64,000 nucleotides of DNA from Emergomyces orientalis (Eukaryota > Ascomycota > Eurotiomycetes > Onygenales > Ajellomycetaceae). Under the pieces are notes generated by a model. It was not told the DNA's origin and did no database searches. It saw only the letters and a program-made list of their open reading frames with translations. Location of the stretch: positions 800,102-864,101 of the forward strand of contig MOWL01000090.1 in NCBI GenBank assembly GCA_002110485.1, read 5' to 3'. Position 1 is the stretch's first letter, and each line of letters begins with the position of its first letter. Shown here piece after piece: positions 35,928-47,030 of this stretch. The position numbers and the translations under genes were made by a program.

Positions 35928-36875
35928 TTAACTGTTCACCAGTGAATATGTAAGTTCAAACTGCATTGGTTGAACAGAAAAGCAAAGACGGGACCTAAAT
36001 ATATGAATGGGCAAGGCAAATGAATACTTACACTCGTCCCATGTCAAGGGCTCCTTCGTAATATCTTTTGCGTCCCGCCAATTATGCATACACCACGCTG
36101 CAACAAAGAAATCGAGGAACTTCTTCTCCAAGGCGTCAAGATCTGTTTTCAACTCTAGCGTTGGTTTATTTATTTCCAATTTATTCTCCTTGTCCCACCG
36201 TCTCCTCGTTTCAATCGCAAGGAGTGTACCCCCCTTGTCCGCTGCCTTGTCTTTCCCCCTTGCATCCTTGCCTTTTAGTCTCCATTCGTAAAATCGCTCA
36301 TCATTTGCGCCGCTAGTTTCTGGGTTACTTAATCTTCTTCTTGAGAAGAGAGCTGGCCGAGCTTCCAAGGAAGGTAACCCATTCCCGCCAGCTGTCCAGC
36401 CTGATCCGTATCTCGTCATGCACTTGCTCATTTTCCCAACTTTCTCGGAGAGATACTGCCGTCCATCTATCAGTAAGCCGCCAGAGGGGGAAAGAAGCTG
36501 TGCGGTTTCCCGGAGAGCAAACACATCCTGTCTAGAGACATCACTTCCAGGAATTTGATATCTCTGTGATATGCTATTAGGATCTGGCTTTTTTTTTCCA
36601 AGTCGTGTTACCAGGATGCCAGCCCCTAGTTCGTGGCCGTCCAACTCGTGGGAGAGACTGTAGAGTGGCCGATCAGGACATGTGGATGAGACAATGTATT
36701 TGCCATCGATTGTGAGGATTGTGGGTTGGCGCAGGTCAGGGGTGCTGGGCCTTTGGCTCACGGAAAAAGGAGCACGGGCAGCAAGAGTTTCATAAGCTGG
36801 AGGAGACGCCTCGGCGGGCCGTGGCGAGCTGCTGTCATCATAGGCAGGTGGTGGCCCTTTATGATCAGAGTCCAT
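35928..36875 (-). CDS. hypothetical protein with two N-terminal PPxY motifs, about 280-315 aa
   Basis: The frame is open from ATG 36873-36875 to 35928. The last exon is uncertain: after TWDEC a strong donor (GTAAGT, intron start 36031) occurs, so the true C-terminus may differ, with an acceptor downstream at about 35961 or beyond. The N-terminus holds GPPPAYDD and SPPAYETL, two PPxY ligands for WW domains such as those of Nedd4/Rsp5 ubiquitin ligases. Then come ILTIDGKYIVSS and PLYSLSHELDGHELGAGI, a pattern seen in fungal proteins with a tubby/LURP-one-like fold, though the match is weak. Later parts are rich in Lys, Arg and Asp (RLKGKDARGKDKAADKGG), followed by FLDFFVAAWCMHNWRDAK. I do not assign a function; an arrestin-like or Rsp5-adaptor role would be a guess from the PPxY pair. 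Confidence 0.75.
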   Translation of the reverse strand: MDSDHKGPPPAYDDSSSPRPAEASPPAYETLAARAPFSVSQRPSTPDLRQPTILTIDGKYIVSSTCPDRPLYSLSHELDGHELGAGILVTRLGKKKPDPNSISQRYQIPGSDVSRQDVFALRETAQLLSPSGGLLIDGRQYLSEKVGKMSKCMTRYGSGWTAGGNGLPSLEARPALFSRRRLSNPETSGANDERFYEWRLKGKDARGKDKAADKGGTLLAIETRRRWDKENKLEINKPTLELKTDLDALEKKFLDFFVAAWCMHNWRDAKDITKEPLTWDECKYSFALPIHIFRSRLCFSVQPMQFELTYSLVNS

Positions 36876-37561
36876 TGTTGGTACTGTAGATCCGATTTCA
36901 CTTGTGGTTGGGTATTACAGTATTGCAGTATTTCTCTGCCCAGAATTGTTCCCAGATGTAAAGGGTCATATGGTAACGCTTTTTATGTCACCTTATAGTT
37001 ACTAGAAGGTACAACTCCTTCGATACTGTTCCCAGGCATCGTACAAGTAGTCATTCAGATCGATAGGCAGGAGTGGGGCGGTGCATCAATTAGTGGAGGC
37101 GATGTTGGATGACAATGGCATCCTAATTTGGAGTGGAAGCAAGAACTATTTAACATAACTAATGGGCAATAATTAGCCAGCTAACCTCCCACCCTGCAAT
37201 TGTTCGCGCAGAATGTAGTCTTCTCTGTGAAATTTGAAGTAGGGAAATGCACAAAAATAGGTGATCAAAGCCGTCTGGGGCTCCACGACTTCAATTATCC
37301 ATTGGGATAATCAAAGCGCCGTAACCGATGCTGAGTAAGATTTTCACGTGACTATGATGACAAACACAGCAAACACGCCCAAAAGTAGTAGCCTTGCGTT
37401 TCTCCGGACTTCGACCGCGATGTCAAGGCCCTCAGCAAAGAATAATCGGGCGATTGGCAAAACATCCACAATTCCGTTTAATTAGCCCCTTCTATTTGCT
37501 GGGCAAACCTCGCTCCTTTCGGTGCCCTAGTTACACCCGAACAGCTACCCTAACTAAAGTC
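36876..37561. promoter_or_regulatory. divergent intergenic region, PPxY protein and SWIB subunit
   Basis: About 690 bp between two divergent start codons; contains the promoters of both genes. No specific site recognised. Confidence 0.5.
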
Positions 37562-39322
37562 ATGAACGCGGCGATGCAGCCCAACTACCGTGGATACCCC
37601 TTGGCCACTCACCATCGTCCTCCTGCCACTCCACGTCGAGGTGTCCCCATCCCTGGTGGGTTTTTTCTTCTTGTCCCGTTTATCCATTGTTCCTTGCTTA
37701 CTGCTTTCTATTTTTACCTTTTTTAAACGCGACAAGTTGCCCCTGCGAAGTTGTATCCATATATTTTAACTTGCATGCAAATTTTTAGGCCCTATGATGC
37801 CCGTCCCTATCGCACAACATGCAGTTCCTAACCCTCAGCTCGCCCAGCGCAATGTTGTCCCCAATCCTATGGATACTGCCTTACGACGGAGTCGCAAACC
37901 CACAGACAAGAATCTTCCCGATGGGGTGGAAGAGTCTGTCATAGGTGATGGTGTCACCCAATTCAAGAATATGCGAGATGTTGAGAAGCGTCTGGATGCG
38001 GCTATGGTGAGGAAAAGGTTGGATATTCAAGATTCCGTCAATAGATCTGTGAAAAGATTCCGAACGTTGCGGATATGGATTTCGAATACCGTGGAAAATC
38101 AGCCGTGGCAGCGGGAATCAGGACAGAATGGCAGCGGGAGCGGGCGTTACAAGGTCAAGATCGAGGGAAAGTTGCTTGATGACAAACCTGACGCTTTTGA
38201 TTCCGACGAAAGTGACAGTGACGACGAACAAACTAAAACGAATGGCCAGAACGACCCAGATGCGATGGAAGAAGACTCACCACAAAAGCAGAAAAATTCA
38301 ACTAAAAAACAATCTATACCTGTACTCCAACTCAAGCGCCTATCTCATTTTTTCAAGTCAATCACGGTTGAACTTGACAAGCCAGCGTCTTCTGGTGTCG
38401 CAGATCTAGCGACAATCAATTGGAATAAACCTGCCATACCTGCCGGCGCGGTGTCATTACCGCCCAGCGCAGATTTTGACTCTCTTGAGTTTTCCCGGGC
38501 TGCAGAAGTTAACCTCAACGCCACGATCAACCTTGTAAGAGACGAGAATCCAGAGCGTTTCAAGCTAAGCAAGGAACTAGCATCGATCCTGGATACGGAT
38601 GAGGAGGCACGGGGTGGCATTGTCGTAGGCATATGGGAGTATATTAAAGCGATGGAGCTTCAAGAAAATGAAGAGAAGCGGGCAGTGCGATGCGACGATC
38701 GTTTGAAAGCTGTATGTCAGACCCATTCATACCATTTCCCCCGTAACTCCAGACTCCGGGGACAGCTTTTCTATCCCTACCTAAACCAACGACTAACCAA
38801 ACTCAATAGCTCTTCAACCGAGACAAAATGTTCTTCCCCGCCATCCCCGACAGTGCCAGCGCACACACCTCCCCGCTGGACCCCATCAAACTCCCCTACA
38901 CAATTCGCGTCGACCCCGAATTCCACAACAACCCAACACCCACCGTCTACGACATCCGAGTCGCCGTAGATGACCCACTCCGCGCTAAAATGCTCTCAAT
39001 CACCACGACCCCGGACTATCCCAACATGCTCCGCCAAGTCGCCGGTCTTGACGACCAACTGGCTCTCGTCGTCCAGGCACTCGCGCATTCCAAGGCAAGA
39101 CACGCGTTCTTCGAATCACTGAGCCAAGACCCGGCCAACTTCGTCAGGCGCTGGACGAGTAGTCAGAAGCGCGATTTGGAAGTTATTATGGGCGAGGCAA
39201 CACGCGGTGGTGGGGAGGATGGGAGTGGGCCGGAGTTCAGACGGGGTGGGTCGAATAGCGCTTGGGATACGCCTGTTGCTGCGGAAGCAGTGAGGTACAT
39301 GCTTGCGAAACCGGGGCGGTAG
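37562..39322 (+). CDS. SNF12/RSC6: SWIB-domain subunit of SWI/SNF-RSC chromatin remodeller (Snf12/Rsc6/SMARCD-like), 509 aa
   Basis: Exons 37562-37655, 37789-38711 and 38810-39322; introns GTGGGT..TTTTTAG (133 nt, phase 1) and GTATGT..CTCAATAG (98 nt, phase 0, CTAAC branch). The start is MNAAMQPNYRGYP; ATG 37574 (MQPNYRG) is an alternative. The family order is visible: Pro-rich N-terminus; MDTALRRSRKPTDKNLPDGV; the long helix FKNMRDVEKRLDAAMVRKRL; the RTLRIWISNTVENQPW strand; and FKSITVELDKP. The SWIB/MDM2 fold spans the second intron (FKLSKELASILD, GIVVGIWEYIKAMELQ, LFNRDKMFFPAIPD), and the C-terminus has the VYDIRVAVDDPLRAK and ALAHSKARHAFFESLSQDPA helices. This is a nuclear core subunit of the ATP-dependent nucleosome remodelling complex. 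Filamentous fungi often have a single such gene, so I cannot separate the Snf12 and Rsc6 roles. Confidence 0.93.
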
Positions 39323-39747
39323 GACCAGAGAGGTGGAGCGGATGTTATAGACAAGAATGAAAACTCGAGTTTCTACTAACAAACGACGTTTATGAATTGG
39401 GCTAGTTATAGTCAATTCAGGAACTTCTGCAAGTACATTGCGACGAGTTGACCATGGTTCTGGAAATATTGAAGACGGGGGTTTGAGGGAAATCTAGACG
39501 TTGTAGTACTCTCTTACGGTCAACTTTGTTTACTTTCATTTTTCCTCTTTTGATTCCCTTTCCTGCTTCTTCGTCTCCTTCTTTATTCCCTATTTCTTAT
39601 AATGTTGGCAAGGCGAAATTTTTATTTGGAGGGTAGAGGTTTTCCTATTTAAAGATCTATTTTGATTCCTTTTTTTTTCTCTCGCTATTGTACGGGTACG
39701 GGCGAGGAAGTTATATAAACCTTTTAAATATACACGCAACTCAAGAC
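39323..39747. other. 3' flank of the SWIB gene and edge of the AT-rich repeat island
   Basis: Pyrimidine-rich 3' UTR-like sequence (39530-39680). From about 39700 the composition shifts to AT-rich and repeats begin. Confidence 0.6.
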
Positions 39748-40137
39748 TGCTCGAACAGTGGTACTGAAAAAACCGGGAAAAGGGTATTATCAAAAGACAG
39801 AGGCATGGAGGCCCATTGCCCTACTGAATACAATGGGAAAAATAATAGAATCAGCCACTGCGCAGGAACTCAGACAGCTAGCAGAAACACTCAATCTACT
39901 GCCATCTCAACAGATGAGTGCCAGGCGGGCCAGATCAACTGAAACAGCAGTATCACTACTGCTAGTGCAAATTAGAACAGTATGAAAGAAGTCAGACACT
40001 GTGATCACAGTTCTATCATTGAATATCTCAGGAGCTTATGATAGAGTGCTTAAAGATTGACTGACACACATTCTTCACATGAAGAGTCTACCAAGACAGC
40101 TGACAGTGAATACATTCATTTATGTCAGATAAATGAT
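39748..40137 (+). pseudogene. LINE reverse-transcriptase fragment (Tad/I-like), decayed
   Basis: One plus-strand frame reads TVVLKKPGKGYYQKTEAWRP, IALLNTMGKIIES, LPSQQMSARRARSTETAV and LNISGAYDRVLKD, the RT fingers-palm blocks of non-LTR retrotransposons (motifs 2 to A). The Asp of motif A (DISGAYD) is changed to Asn in the first position. In-frame TGA stops occur at 39983-39985, where the family has Trp, and at 40058-40060, and TAA near 40130. It belongs to a different LINE from the element at 47031-53544, being less AT-rich. No endonuclease, ORF1 or 3' end is recognisable next to it. Confidence 0.75.
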
Positions 40138-40727
40138 CCATGCTCACTATTAACTACCGAGCTTTCCGGTAGCAAGCGTTCACCGTTAAGTAGGTAAGAT
40201 GAGGCCTATTAAGGTGCCTTATTGTGCTTGATGACTAGAGAAAAGGGTAGGTGCCACTATCAAGGCTTACTTGGGTAAATAGGTAAGAATAGCTCCGGCG
40301 ACGGTTTGTATAGTTCCAATGTGCTGTAGGAAGTAATACGGCTGAGGTATGAGAGGGTATCCTGAGGGAACCAAAGCTATGGCTATACAGAAGTAGGATA
40401 GATGGAAGATAGAGTAATAGTGAAGTACTATAAGATTGATTGTGATCAAGAAGATAAGCTTCTCTGATTCTAAGAGTAATGAGTGTGTTTATATACATGA
40501 TGAAATTCCATAGTAGGTTCAGTAGACCTGGTAGATCTTTCCCACATGCATACCAATCTACGATTGGTAGGCCTGGTAGGCTTGGTAGATCTTTCCATCT
40601 ATCATATCAGTCTACCAGTCACATGATAGGTTCCTTCAGAGCTTCATTCTGCCAAACTGTAGCCTATTCTGTCAGTGTCCTTAATACTCAATGGTTCCTG
40701 GCGCTCCTGCGGGGTGTTCCGTAACAA
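40138..40727. other. repeat-rich AT-leaning spacer with small hairpins
   Basis: No coding signal. A 6-bp stem hairpin (CTACCG..CGGTAG) lies at 40154-40172. The stretch 40510-40640 repeats CCTGGTAGATCTTTCC-like sequence twice and has CCAATCTACGATTGG, suggesting remnants of a small repeat family. Confidence 0.45.
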
Positions 40728-41149
40728 GAAAGATAAAAGAGAGTTACTTAGAAAAATGACATAAAATATGAGAAAAACAAAGAAAAAGTCCTCACTATTT
40801 TAGATTTGAAACTAAATCTAAATGAAAATCATGCTCTATTAAATATAAGAAGAAGCTTTTCTTCTCAATCATTTAATTGAAACTAGATCATGACTATTTC
40901 AAATCTTATTTGAAAAGAATATCTAATATTGAAAGTGAAAATTGTGAATATTATAACTCTTTTGAAGACTCAGAATATATCTTAATGAATTACTCATTAA
41001 ATCAAGAACTTAGAGCTGAACTGAGATATAAATATAAACTGAGAGAAATGAATATGAAACTACTATTTTCAACTGAAATAGACAGTCAATATTTAATTGA
41101 TTTTCTCAATGAAACTCAACTAGCTACTAGAAATCAATTCTATTTCTGT
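40728..41149 (+). mobile_element. 5'-truncated, transition-mutated LINE 3' ORF2 fragment
   Basis: It aligns without large gaps to the C-terminal part of ORF2 of the intact LINE (about 52700-53120), from AAGAAAGATAAAAGAG to AATTCTATTTC, where the match stops. Differences are nearly all C-to-T or G-to-A, including two TGG codons changed so that the frame is broken (near 40760 and 40850). The later part (40877-41149) still reads open with the CEYYNSFEDSEYILMNY remnant of the zinc knuckle. It has no 3' UTR or tail, so its end was lost. Confidence 0.85.
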
Positions 41150-42173
41150 GACGGGCTACGCCCGATTAATAGACCATTCCGCTACGCCCCCGCTACGCCT
41201 CTGAAAGTGTACACTCCATGGTTTCTTCACTCTGAAAGCTCTGATTTCTGAACTAACTCTCTTATCAGAGCTTCTATTCTTCTGCTCAGAGCTCTATTTA
41301 GAGCTTTATCATGTATATGTATAAATCTCTGTTTTCAACAAATTTCTCTTCCTTTTCTCTTCTTTTCTTAACATTTTCTATTTTGTTATATTGTGGTGGG
41401 GAATCTCGGCATGGTATTACTTTTCGCCGAGACTGCCTCATATATTTGTTTGGCATGGCTGCCTCATATTCCCATTATCCTTTGACACACGTGTGGATTC
41501 GGCGAAGATTGATTATATGCAGAGCAGTGAGATTGCTCCTTTTTGATTATATGATTTGATATGTGATTGATTGCTTGTTCTTCTTCTATATTTGAATCTT
41601 CTACATGTTCTTTTGTATTGCTATTTGGATAGCTCATTGAATAGAATATTGTATACACAGCAAATTTATCAACCTCCTTACAATCCCGCTGCTCCTGCCC
41701 ACGTGCCGCCAAAAGTGCACAACCCCTTATTCCACTTCATTGGCGTCCCTGGGAAGGCAATTCAAAATGGATGAGCAGGTGATAGCTACAACTGATATGA
41801 TTTCTCTCAACATTTTGTCTTTTCTGCTTTTATTGAGCATTCTTTTCAATAGTATTCATTTGTGGAAGCCTCTGATTGGCTGATATGACTGATATCAACA
41901 GTGAATAATGAAGAATGTGAGCAAACATTTCACTGATAAGCTCAATTTGAATACTCATATCTCTATTCAACAAATGAAAGAAGAGAGAAATGTTGAGAAA
42001 AGTAATAAAAAAAAAATTTTCAGTAAAAAAATCTAAAGTGAATATTGAAATTTCTTCTCTTTCTTGAGAATTTGAGATTTGAATATAAAAAGAATATTAA
42101 TATTAATAGTATTGTTGAACTCTTTCTCTTATGTGAACAGAAGTTTTTTATATATTTCTTTCTTTTTTAATAT
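41150..42173. other. spacer with GC-rich GCTACGCC cluster and a possible LTR
   Basis: A hairpin CGGGC-TAC-GCCCG lies at 41152-41164, and GCTACGCC occurs three times (41155, 41181, 41192), a GC-rich cluster inside an AT-rich island. From about 41388, TGTTATATTGTGGTGGGG could be the start of an LTR for the gag relic downstream (end perhaps near TTACA, 41680), but no second copy is available to test this. Confidence 0.35.
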
Positions 42174-44072
42174 ATGTCTTTCAAGCATTCTCAGTTGAAT
42201 TCTATTGCTCATTGTCAAACTCAGTCAGGAAAGATCTCTGCAGCGCCCCTGAAAATAGAAGTTAGCAAAGAGAAGACAGAAGCTAGCAAAGAAAAGATGA
42301 CTACACCCACTACTATCTTATCTGATCAGCTGACTCCCAATAGTGGACTGCCATATCAATGTCTTGTCATGCTGATGGTGATTCCTGGAGCACCTGGAGC
42401 CCCATTCTTTGATGGAAGAAACATTACTGCTTTTATTGATTAATATGAGACAATGTGCACCTTGCATTTTGTTGCAGGAATCAATGCTCTGGCGGTATTA
42501 CAGAACTATTGTACCATGGAACTGCAGGGCCATATCGATCAGCTTGTCTTGAATCATAAGACATGGGAAATGGTTAAAAAGCAGTTACTTGCTGATTTCT
42601 GGCGCGAAGATGCTCATTAACAGATATATAATCAATCTTATCTTCATGCATTGTGCAACAAAACTCATTCTACCAGCCAGAAGATTCTTGTCTACTGTCA
42701 TCAATTTTACACAGTTGTGATGTCTCTCATTTGCAAGAATGAATTACAACAATCTCTTACTTGTATCTGATTTCTTCAAGAACTTTCAGAAGATATTCAT
42801 GAAAAAGCTTTTCACACTGCTGAATTTGATAAGATTAGTCAATCTGAATGAGAACTGCTGAAGATCTGTGATACTGTGTCTCAAATGCAGAAGACAAAGA
42901 AAGAGATTGCATGAGTTTTAACATCTGATGTTTTTCTCAACTCTATTCCATTGATGCAGCTGTCTGCTCAGCCCGTGTTTAATCCGCCCACATTGAATGT
43001 GCCTGTGCTGACCGCTTCGGTGATACCTGCTCTGGATGTGAAAACACAGAATCCGAGTGATAACATTCTTGAAAACCTTGTCAACTGAATGGACACATTA
43101 TCTCTGATGATTGCTGGCATTCAAAACCAGAAAAACATGCAGTAAAATGTGACTGCTTCAAAGATTCTTCTTACTCGAGGACATGATCCTGCATTGAATT
43201 TGTCAAATATGTCTTACTATGAAACTCAACATGGATCTGGAGGCCTGTCTTGATCTTGATCCGGAAGCTTTGTTCAATACAATCAACCGCCGATGTCATG
43301 CTGGGGTTGCGGAGATTCAAACCATATGCTTCCAAATTGCTTAGCAATTGGCCGGCTCATTGATCAGGGCAAGATTCATCGGAATATGATTGAAGAATAC
43401 TATGAGGGTAATGTGATAAGAAAAGGCCTGAAGATTGCTGTCAATCAACTTAAGTCTCATATTGTTACAATTGAATGACTTTTGAAGCAAATGACTGTAC
43501 TGCTGACTGTCCCGACCGCGGATAAACTTCGGAATGATGATAGTATCCGGGTATTTCCTGACGGATCCCCGATGCCATCAGTGAATGCCGTAAGTATATG
43601 TGATATTGAATTTGATAGTGACCCTGAGGAAGGTGATATGACTGATAGTGAGATAAAGGAGATTGTTAGTATAATGACTACTTTCACTTCTACTGAGAAG
43701 AATAAGACCTCTTCTATGAATAAAAATCAAGCAATGCTTTCCAGACAAATTGAGAAGAAAAAGAGACTGTCAACAACACATTCTCAGTACAATGACAGAT
43801 ATTTAGATAAGAAATCAGTTTCTTTCACTCAAGATGTGATCTCTGCTTTACAGAAAGATAATGAGAATGATAATTCTCAATCTCTTTATAATGAACAGCT
43901 TCAGAGTGGAAGTTCAAAGCTCAGAGACAGTGAAATTGTTTCAGATTCAGAAATGACAGATACTTCACAGATTCAGAAGAAAACTGTTCTCTGCAGACCT
44001 CAGAAACTCAAAGAGTCAAAGCTTTCTGCAGAAATGAAGAATAAAGACAATATGACAATCACAACACAGTGA
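42174..44072 (+). pseudogene. retrotransposon gag (gypsy-like), one frame with about ten stops
   Basis: A single plus-strand frame from ATG 42174 to 44072 reads as gag: GAPGAPFFDGRNITAFID, then LQNYCTMELQGHIDQ, a capsid-like stretch with LSEDIHEKAFHTAEFD, a zinc knuckle CWGCGDSNHMLPNC (near 43302), and IGRLIDQGKIHRNM, which in fungal gypsy gags follows the knuckle. It is broken by about ten in-frame stops, all TGA or TAA (for example 42441, near 42616, 42768, 42850, 42913, 43087, 43143, 43251, 43257 and 43476). All can be explained by C-to-T in CGA/CAA or G-to-A in TGG. After 43482 the frame is open for about 196 codons of Ser/Asp/Lys-rich sequence. No protease or RT follows; a LINE fragment abuts at about 44070. 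Confidence 0.75.
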
Positions 44073-45453
44073 AACACATAGTCTTGCTAAATGAACAAAT
44101 TAATCCAAAAGAATCAGTTAGATGGCTAGGATTTTGGCTAGACTCAAAACTGAAGTTTAATTATCATATTCAAAAGAAACTTGCCCAGGCAGAGAGTAAT
44201 CTTAATAACATTTTAAGATTATCAAATACAGAAAGAGGACTATCTTTCCAAGCAATGAGACAACTTTATATTGCCTGCATTTCCTCAATCTCAGACTATG
44301 GAGCACAAATATGGTGGAAAAATCAGAAAAACTTTCTAAATAAATATGAAAGTCTGCAAAATAAAGCTTTAAGAAGAATGCTGGGAGCATTTAAAATCAC
44401 CTCTATAAAAGCTATGGAAATTGAAGCCTCAATTCCTTCTTCTAAAATAAGACTAGACAAGCTGTGCAGAAATTATTCAGTGAGAATAATTAAATTAAAT
44501 CAAAATCATATAATTAGAAAAAGAGTTTCACCCACATTTCCTCCCATGAACACAGGCACTGATTTGAACTGGAGTAAATATTTAGATTGAAATGAAACCA
44601 GTCTAAATTCTGTAAAAAAGATTTCAACTCAGTTATATAGAGTTTGTTCAATGATCAAAGACGAACTTCCTCATTTAAATGTGGAAGAATTAGATTTTGA
44701 ACAACTATATTCATGGAAAAAGTCTCTGAATTCATTGATTGATATAGATATTAGTGAATTATCTAAAGAAAATGAGCAAGAAAGACATTTAAAGCAGCTT
44801 GAAATTATAAATAATGCTCTGATTATCTATACTGATGGATCAAAAAATGATACTTCAAATAATCTGGGAGCTGGCATAGTATATACAAGAAACAAAGATA
44901 TATACTTCACCAATTCATGGAATCTGGGTCAAGAAATGGAAGTATTTGATGCAGAAGTATATGCAATAATACAAGCATTTAAAATGACAATGAGTCAATT
45001 GACAAGAAATTCAGATATCAATGAGATATGGATTTATTCAGACAGTCAAGCAGCTTTGAAAAGATTTCAAAAAAACAAGATTCAAGAAAATCAAATACAT
45101 ATTGAAATTGTATATCAATTGATTAAAAGAATAAGAAAATTAAAAGATATACAAATTCATTTGCACTGGGTCCCAGCTCATATGAATATAAAAGGAAATG
45201 AACTAGCTGATGAAGCTGCAAAAAAGAGCACAGAAATTGAGTTAGTGAAAAAACAGAAAATATCTTGGACATTTATAAAAAGAAAAGTAAAAGAGAAATG
45301 CTTAAAAGATTGAAATTTAAATTGGGAAACTCAAAAACAAAAACTAAGTATCAAATACTTGGTTTTTGAAACAAAACCAAAGTGGAAAGCATGCTCTATT
45401 AAATGCAAAAAGAAAATCTTTTCTTCAATAATTCAATTGAAGCTTGGTCATGG
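44069..45453 (+). pseudogene. LINE ORF2 C-terminal half (related subfamily), two TGA stops
   Basis: One frame reads from the RT thumb (VRWLGFWLDSKLKFNYHIQK) through IACISSISDYGAQIWWKNQ and an RNase H domain (IIYTDGSKNDTSNNLGAGIV-like start, FDAEVYAIIQAFK, IYSDSQAALKRFQ, HWVPAHMNIKGNELADEAAK) to the start of the terminal region (WKACSIKCKKKIFSSIIQLK). It is clearly related to the intact LINE ORF2 but diverged. Two in-frame TGA codons, 44588-44590 and 45311-45313, fall where the intact element has TGG (RYLDW and CLEKW), which fits G-to-A mutation. It stops at GGTCATGG (45453), where the inverted fragment's tail begins. RNase H catalytic Asp/Glu/Asp residues remain. Confidence 0.85.
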
Positions 45454-46316
45454 ATATTATTATTATTATTCTTCCATTATAGATATATGCAGTCAGGGAC
45501 TATGATATCTACCTGAGACTCAAAGAGTCTCAGGATTTTTCTAACTTTAAAACTAATTAATATACATTTTTTCTTCAAACAAATAGCACTTGCAATACTT
45601 GAATTCCAGCTCAGAATAGTCAGCAAATTGATTTTTCTTTTTTTTTATATTTATTTATAAATATCTTTGAAGATTATTTATATTCTCTTTTTTTCATATA
45701 ATTTTCAAGTGATTACAAAGAAAATAAATTAATGATAGACAAAATAACTCATGACATGAATACAAAGGAAATAAAAGACAGACTCTAACACAAAAGAAAT
45801 AGTGAGATATTATATAATATCTAGCAGTTTTTATAAAGAATATTTCAGATTCTCATTCATTTATATTTTCATCTTTGAAATAGAATTGATTTCTAGTAGC
45901 TATTTGAGTTTCATTGAGAAAATCAATTAAATATTGACTGCCTATTTCAGTTGAAAATAGTAGTTTCATATTCATTTCTCTCAGTTTATATTTATATCTC
46001 AGTTCAGCTCTAAGTTCTTGATTTAATGAGCAATTCATTAAGATATGTTCTGGATCTTCAAGAGAGTCACAATATTCACAATTTTCACTTTCAATATCAG
46101 ATATTCTTTTCAAATAAGATTTGAAATAGTCATGACCTAGTTTTAATTGAATGATTGAGGAGAAAAGCTTCTTCTTGCACTTAATAGAGCATGATTTTCA
46201 TTTAGGTTTAGTTTCAAATCTAAGATAGTGAGGACTTTTTCTTTGTTTTTCCCATATTTTATGCCATTTTTCTAAGCAATTCTCTTTTATCTTTCTTTTA
46301 ATAAAAGACCATGAAA
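45454..46316 (-). mobile_element. 5'-truncated LINE copy, inverted (3' end of ORF2, 3' UTR, TAT-rich tail)
   Basis: The reverse complement matches 52682-53544 of the intact LINE. Coordinate pairs sum to 98998 over at least 300 bp, so alignment is gap-free there. Differences are transitions, plus a small indel near the tail. The minus-strand frame 46113-45853 keeps the end of ORF2, including CEYCDSLEDPEHILMNC. The tail (TAT)n lies at 45454-45470. Identity ends at AAAAGACCATGAAA (46316), followed by unrelated DNA, as expected for 5' truncation during target-primed reverse transcription. Confidence 0.88.
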
Positions 46317-47030
46317 GACAACGCTTTCCCCCGAACCAGCCCAATTCTTCGAATTAGAAGACGAAAAGACATCCATTTGAAAGCTCTTGTTTGAGAAAGC
46401 AATTTATTCACTTTTTATTAAAATTGAGCGCGAGTTGGTGAAGCTATTGAGGAAAACGTGTTTGCAACCCCTAAGGGGAAAGAAAATCACACTTCATCAC
46501 ATAACATCATCAGTTTCGGCCCAATTGACATAGAATTTTGATAGAAGCTAGAACAAACCAGATATTACAACTGTCTCAATTTTGAATTCATTCCGACCAT
46601 CTCTTTCTGAACAATTCATTGTCAAAACCTGTGTGAAAACTCTGATTGATTTTCATGTTCCTTTGCACCAGTGCCAAGTCTTTTCCCTGTACCGCCCTAC
46701 CTCGCCCGGCAGAAAAGTGACAAAAAAATACCTCAGCACAGATCACACGTGACCTACCCTTCAATCAGAAAATCCCCGAAACCTACCCTCTCTACAAAAC
46801 GGAACGAGAAAAAGTGGAAATATCAGTGTTTAAAAAAATAGCTTGGTCCCTGCAAGTAATATATATACATACTTGTATATATATATATTATTATATAAGA
46901 AAATAGTACAGATTTAGTCTGTTGATTCTTCATTTGCATACTCATCTGTGTGACTTAATAAATTACATTTATTAAGAGCTATCTAGTAAAATATATGAGA
47001 TTAATTTGAATAGAAAAGGAAATCTATTCA
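46317..47030. other. non-repeat spacer between LINE pieces
   Basis: About 700 bp without coding signal. 46317-46840 is less AT-rich and may be original host sequence; 46860-46905 is a TA-dinucleotide-rich tract. Confidence 0.5.
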
